Assembly: GCA_030066335.1 (NCBI GenBank)
Contig: JASJBV010000027.1
Location: forward strand, 1-32,233
Origin: Gammaproteobacteria bacterium
Lineage (GTDB): Bacteria > Pseudomonadota > Gammaproteobacteria > GCA-001735895
Direction of reading: 5' to 3'
Length of the DNA: 32,233 bases
Shown: piece after piece, positions 29,291 through 32,233 of the stretch
Layout of the letters: each line of letters opens with the position of its first letter
Position numbering within the stretch: the stretch's first letter is position 1
The notes under the pieces: generated by a model
What the model was told of the DNA's origin: nothing
Seen by the model: the letters and a program-made list of their open reading frames with translations, nothing else
Database searches by the model: none
Program-made: the position numbers and the translations under genes

Positions 29291-29745
29291 GCAGTGAAGC
29301 CAGATTATTGAACGCATCCAATGCATTATACATTTCGCAGAATGTAACCGTGCCACTGAGCGAAATTGAACTCAGCGCCATCCGTTCCCAGGGGCCGGGT
29401 GGGCAGAATGTCAATAAGCTGTCGACGGCGATCCATTGTCGCTTCGATATCCTCGCTTCTTCGTTGCCGGACTGGTATAAACAGCGTTTGTTGAAGCTGC
29501 CGGATCATCGAATCAGCAAACAAGGGGTCATTATCATCAAGGCGCAAAGCAAGCGCAGCCAGGAACGGAATCGCGTCGAGGCACTGCAGCGATTGCAGGT
29601 ATTGATCCGTTCGGCCGCCGGTAAGCGGAAACCAAGAATCGCGACCAAGCCGACCAAGTCAGCGCAGCGCAAGCGGCTGGATAGCAAGACCCGCAGGGGA
29701 CGCAGCAAGGCGCTCAGAGCGAAAATATCACCCGGTTCATATTGA
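29287..29745 (+). CDS. arfB: Alternative ribosome-rescue peptidyl-tRNA hydrolase ArfB (YaeJ)
   Basis: ArfB binds stalled ribosomes through a basic tail and hydrolyses peptidyl-tRNA with a GGQ motif. The 152-residue product has GGQ at 38-40 in 'SQGPGGQNVNKLSTAIH', then 'RFDILASSLPDWYKQRLL'. Its C-terminal 45 residues are rich in Arg and Lys, the mRNA-channel-entering tail. Compared with E. coli ArfB (140 residues) it carries about 14 extra N-terminal residues. The start is supported by the ATGA overlap with recD. It is too short for RF1 or RF2 and lacks their anticodon-like domains. Placement behind recBCD is unusual. Confidence 0.93.
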   Translation: MSSEARLLNASNALYISQNVTVPLSEIELSAIRSQGPGGQNVNKLSTAIHCRFDILASSLPDWYKQRLLKLPDHRISKQGVIIIKAQSKRSQERNRVEALQRLQVLIRSAAGKRKPRIATKPTKSAQRKRLDSKTRRGRSKALRAKISPGSY

Positions 29746-29750
29746 TTACC

Positions 29751-31085
29751 ATGCCAAAAACACTGCTCAAACTGATCATTGCCCTGCTGCTTGCGGCCAT
29801 CGTATTCACCCTGGTGCCGGATGACAGTGATATCAAAACCGGCCTCGCCATCCTGACCCTGGTCGCGATCTTGTGGATGACCGAGACCTTCCATATCTCG
29901 ATCACCGCGCTACTGATTCCGTTGCTGGCGATATTCAGCGGCCTGTTCGACGTCAAGCAGGCACTGGTCAATTTCGCCCATCCGGTGATCTGGTTGTTCA
30001 TGGGCGGATTTGCCCTGGCCAGCGCCCTGCACAAGCAACAACTGGATCGCTATATCGCCGACAGCATCCTGCGCCTGGCCCGGGGCCACACCCAGATGGC
30101 GATCTGGAGGATCTTCATCACCACCGCGTTTGTGTCGATGTGGATTTCCAATACCGCGACCGCGGCGATGATGTTACCGCTGGCGCTGGGCCTGTTGAGT
30201 AAAATGGGTTACCAGGAACATAAGAACAGCTACTGGTTTGTCCTGCTCGGCATCGCCTACTCGGCGAATGTCGGTGGTATCGGCACCCTGGTGGGCAGCC
30301 CACCTAACGCGATCGCTGCCGCCAATGCGCAGATCAGTTTTGTCGAATGGCTGGGCTATGGCCTGCCGGCGGTAATCGTCATGCTGCCCATGCTGTGGGC
30401 CGTTCTGTACTGGCGTTATCGTCCCTGCCTGGATACCTGCTTCCCCGTGGCGGAAAAACTTCCGGCCTTGACTAGCAACCAGAAACTGACCTTGCTGGTG
30501 TTTGCGATTACTGTTGCTGGCTGGTTATTCAGCAAGCCGTTATCGGCCTGGTTCGGGGTGCAGGCCTATTTCGATTCGGTGGTGGCGATGCTGGCGATCA
30601 TCCAGCTCGCGGTGCTGCGCCTGATTGCCTGGGATGACTTTCAGCAGGGCGTCAACTGGGGCGTGTTAATCCTGTTCGGAGGCGGCCTGACCCTGTCGGC
30701 CATGTTGCAGTCCACCGGCAGCAGTGCCTATCTCGGCGAGCTGATCCTGCAGGGCCTGGAGCAGGCGCCCCTGTTGTTGCTGCTGATGGCGCTGACCCTG
30801 TTTGTGATCATGTTGACCGAGGTGGCCAGCAACACCGCCAGCAGTGCCTTGCTGATCCCGATCTTCATCTCGGTCGCCGCCAGCTTCAACATCGCGCCGG
30901 AGATGATCGCGATCATGATTGCGATCGCTGCATCCTGTGCTTTCATGCTGCCGGTAGCGACCCCGCCGAATGCGATCGTGTTCGGTTCTGGCCTGTTACC
31001 GCAGCAGCAGATGATGAAAACCGGCCTGATCCTCAACCTGCTGATGACCCTGGTCATCTCGCTGGCAACCTGGTTGTTAGTGTAG
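29751..31085 (+). CDS. SLC13/DASS-family sodium-coupled anion transporter
   Basis: The 444-residue, very hydrophobic protein has about 11-12 membrane segments and the two-fold repeat of the divalent-anion/sodium symporter family. The paired SNT signatures are at 133-135 (ISNTATAAM) and 360-362 (ASNTASSALLIP). Each is followed by a proline-rich hairpin tail: 'GTLVGSPPNAIA' in the first half and 'LPVATPPNAIVFGSG' in the second. Family members carry dicarboxylates, citrate, sulfate or other oxyanions. The neighbouring CysB-type regulator makes sulfate conceivable, but substrate cannot be read from sequence. The ATG at 29751 is preferred over a TTG at 29742 that overlaps the arfB stop; no clear Shine-Dalgarno supports either. 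Confidence 0.88.
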   Translation: MPKTLLKLIIALLLAAIVFTLVPDDSDIKTGLAILTLVAILWMTETFHISITALLIPLLAIFSGLFDVKQALVNFAHPVIWLFMGGFALASALHKQQLDRYIADSILRLARGHTQMAIWRIFITTAFVSMWISNTATAAMMLPLALGLLSKMGYQEHKNSYWFVLLGIAYSANVGGIGTLVGSPPNAIAAANAQISFVEWLGYGLPAVIVMLPMLWAVLYWRYRPCLDTCFPVAEKLPALTSNQKLTLLVFAITVAGWLFSKPLSAWFGVQAYFDSVVAMLAIIQLAVLRLIAWDDFQQGVNWGVLILFGGGLTLSAMLQSTGSSAYLGELILQGLEQAPLLLLLMALTLFVIMLTEVASNTASSALLIPIFISVAASFNIAPEMIAIMIAIAASCAFMLPVATPPNAIVFGSGLLPQQQMMKTGLILNLLMTLVISLATWLLV

Positions 31086-31109
31086 ATATCGCATCCTCAT
31101 AAAAAGGTA

Positions 31110-32030
31110 TCAGAGCGGTTTGAACCGGTGTGAATGCTCGTCGGCAATGGTGTCGAGGAACAGGTCGATAAAGGTCTGCTGGTAACGCCGTAACGTCTTG
31201 GTCTTGAGAAAAGCGATCCGGGTTACCTCCCACGGGAACAGATGGCTCAGGTCCTGGTACTCCCAGGCGGTATCGATTTTTTCATCATAGGCCATGCCGG
31301 CGATAATGCCGATCCCCAGCCCATCCAGAACATAAGCCTTGATGATATCCGTATCGGCGGCACTCAACACGATATCGGGCTCGAGCTGGGCCTGGCTGAA
31401 GCTGTCATTGAAATGTTTGCGCCCGGTAAAACCCAGCACGTAGGTGATGATCGGGTACTCGCAGAGGTCGGCCAGCGAGATCTGCTCGAGCTGCTGTAAA
31501 GGATGCTGCGGCAGGGTGATCAGGCAGCGGTTCCATTGATAACAGGGAATGCTCTGCAACTGGCTGGATTCGGCCAACTCCTCGGTACAGATCGAAAAAT
31601 CCACCTGGTCCCTGACCGCCCATTCCACCAGTTGGCGCGGGTTGCCCTGGTGCATTTGCAGTTCCACGTCCGGATAACTGCGGTTGAAGCGCCGGATCAC
31701 CGGCGGCAACACGTAGCGGGCCTGGGTGTGGGTACAACCGATCCGCAGCACCGCCGAGGACAACTGCTGTTGTTCCGCGGCCAGGGATTGAATATTACTG
31801 ACCGCGGTCAGCGAGGCCCGCGCCTGTTGCTCGATCTGCTGGCCGAACTCGGTCAGCCCCAACAAGCGCTTGCCCTTGCGGATGAACAGGCTGCTGCCGA
31901 GTTCCTGTTCCAGGCGTTTCAATTGCTGGGACACCGCGGATTGCACCAGGAACAGCTTTTCCGCGGTAGCGGTAACATTGAAGTCCGAGTTGATCAGGGT
32001 AATGAAGGTTTGTAACTGGCGCAGTTCCAT
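31110..32030 (-). CDS. cysB: CysB-family LysR-type transcriptional regulator
   Basis: The 306-residue protein has an N-terminal winged HTH (residues 1-60) and a CysB-type effector domain (324 residues in E. coli CysB). It shares runs such as THTQARY, MHQG, CYxWNR, TYxxGFTGR and DGLGIGIIAGMA-like sequence with CysB. Residues reported to bind sulfate in CysB are at identical numbers: Thr100, Thr102, Gln103, Thr149, Trp166 and Thr202. It should therefore sense a sulfur-status ligand such as sulfate or N-acetylserine and control sulfur genes. It is divergent from a DsrC/TusE-like gene over a 104-bp AT-rich gap and convergent with the SLC13 transporter. It could be a CysB paralogue (Cbl-like) instead of the main CysB. 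Residue numbers of CysB are from memory. Confidence 0.88.
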   Translation of the reverse strand: MELRQLQTFITLINSDFNVTATAEKLFLVQSAVSQQLKRLEQELGSSLFIRKGKRLLGLTEFGQQIEQQARASLTAVSNIQSLAAEQQQLSSAVLRIGCTHTQARYVLPPVIRRFNRSYPDVELQMHQGNPRQLVEWAVRDQVDFSICTEELAESSQLQSIPCYQWNRCLITLPQHPLQQLEQISLADLCEYPIITYVLGFTGRKHFNDSFSQAQLEPDIVLSAADTDIIKAYVLDGLGIGIIAGMAYDEKIDTAWEYQDLSHLFPWEVTRIAFLKTKTLRRYQQTFIDLFLDTIADEHSHRFKPL

Positions 32031-32041
32031 TGCGCATGTAT

Positions 32042-32100
32042 ATCACTAATTATGATATTAATTCAATAATTATTATTTTATTTAATATTATGCCCAGGTC
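32042..32100. promoter_or_regulatory. AT-rich divergent control region of the CysB-like and DsrC-like genes
   Basis: About 50 bp between the two divergent starts (32048-32092) are almost pure A/T, ending in TATTAT-like -10 sequence (TAATATTAT). LysR regulators, CysB included, bind AT-rich sites with poor consensus beside such promoters. A -35 such as TTCAAT lies 17-18 bp upstream of the -10. Individual operators cannot be fixed by eye. Confidence 0.45.
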
Positions 32101-32134
32101 TAGAATCCATCCATGAACTAATCGGAGGCGAATC

Positions 32135-32233
32135 ATGTTAAACCTGGACCAAGCAACTCAATCACCGCAACAAACGACCAGCGAAATCCTCGACGAGGAA
32201 GGATTTCTGCTGCACCCAGCGGACTGGAGCCGG
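32135..32233 (+). CDS. DsrC/TusE-family sulfur carrier-like protein (5' part only)
   Basis: The frame starts at the ATG at 32135, with GGAGG at 32124-32128 as a strong Shine-Dalgarno, and stays open for 33 codons to the window edge. The segment LDEEGFLLHPADWSR matches the N-terminal 'DEEGYL..xxDW' signature of the TusE/DsrC/DsvC family. The diagnostic C-terminal cysteine arm lies outside the window, so TusE (tRNA thiolation), DsrC (dissimilatory sulfur metabolism) or an assimilatory variant cannot be separated. Its position opposite a CysB-type regulator favours a sulfur-metabolism role. Confidence 0.72.
   Translation, partial: MLNLDQATQSPQQTTSEILDEEGFLLHPADWSR

Overview
The window reads as a gammaproteobacterial chromosome segment around the replication origin. 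The core block has the typical layout: dnaA-dnaN-recF-gyrB run leftward, and rpmH-rnpA-yidD-yidC-mnmE run rightward from the same intergenic region. The later order polA / engB / cytochrome c4 / dsbA is the order known from Pseudomonas. A CysB-type regulator facing a DsrC/TusE-like gene, a sulfide:quinone-reductase-like flavoprotein and cytochrome c4 hint at a sulfur-active, respiring gammaproteobacterium. That lineage guess is weak. Coding density is high, no gene-free gap exceeds 300 bp, and I see no tRNA, rRNA, IS element, prophage or CRISPR array.

Layout. (1) 1-7631, minus strand: a left-truncated GIDE-type membrane protein with an EF-hand-like loop, lemA, gyrB, recF, dnaN and dnaA. recF carries two perfect ParB-binding parS sites. 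The dnaA-dnaN gap holds DnaA boxes beside an AT-rich tract. The dnaA-rpmH gap holds divergent promoters, with a DnaA box inside the dnaA promoter spacer. (2) 7830-11665, plus strand: rpmH, rnpA, yidD, yidC, mnmE. The usual continuation mnmG-rsmG-parAB is absent; a palindromic CACGAAG repeat and a LOG-family gene follow instead. (3) 12624-18927: polA, a structured small-RNA locus ending in a strong terminator, engB on the opposite strand, cytochrome c4, dsbA and an SQR-like flavoprotein. (4) 18968-20668, minus strand: a three-domain response regulator (REC, SpoIIE-type phosphatase, anti-sigma-type kinase). (5) 20839-31085, plus strand: a tightly overlapped recC-recB-recD-arfB-SLC13 transporter run. 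(6) 31110 to the end: a CysB-family LysR regulator divergent from a DsrC/TusE-like gene cut by the right edge.

How it fits together: the left and central genes cover initiation, the sliding clamp, supercoiling, repair and origin segregation. rpmH to mnmE supply ribosome, RNase P, membrane insertion and tRNA modification functions. RecBCD and PolI add repair capacity. Cytochrome c4, DsbA and the SQR-like protein belong to periplasmic or membrane redox metabolism. The most notable non-coding signals are the polA-engB small RNA, which sits at the locus of Spot 42 (enterics) and ErsA (Pseudomonas), and the pair of parS sites inside recF.
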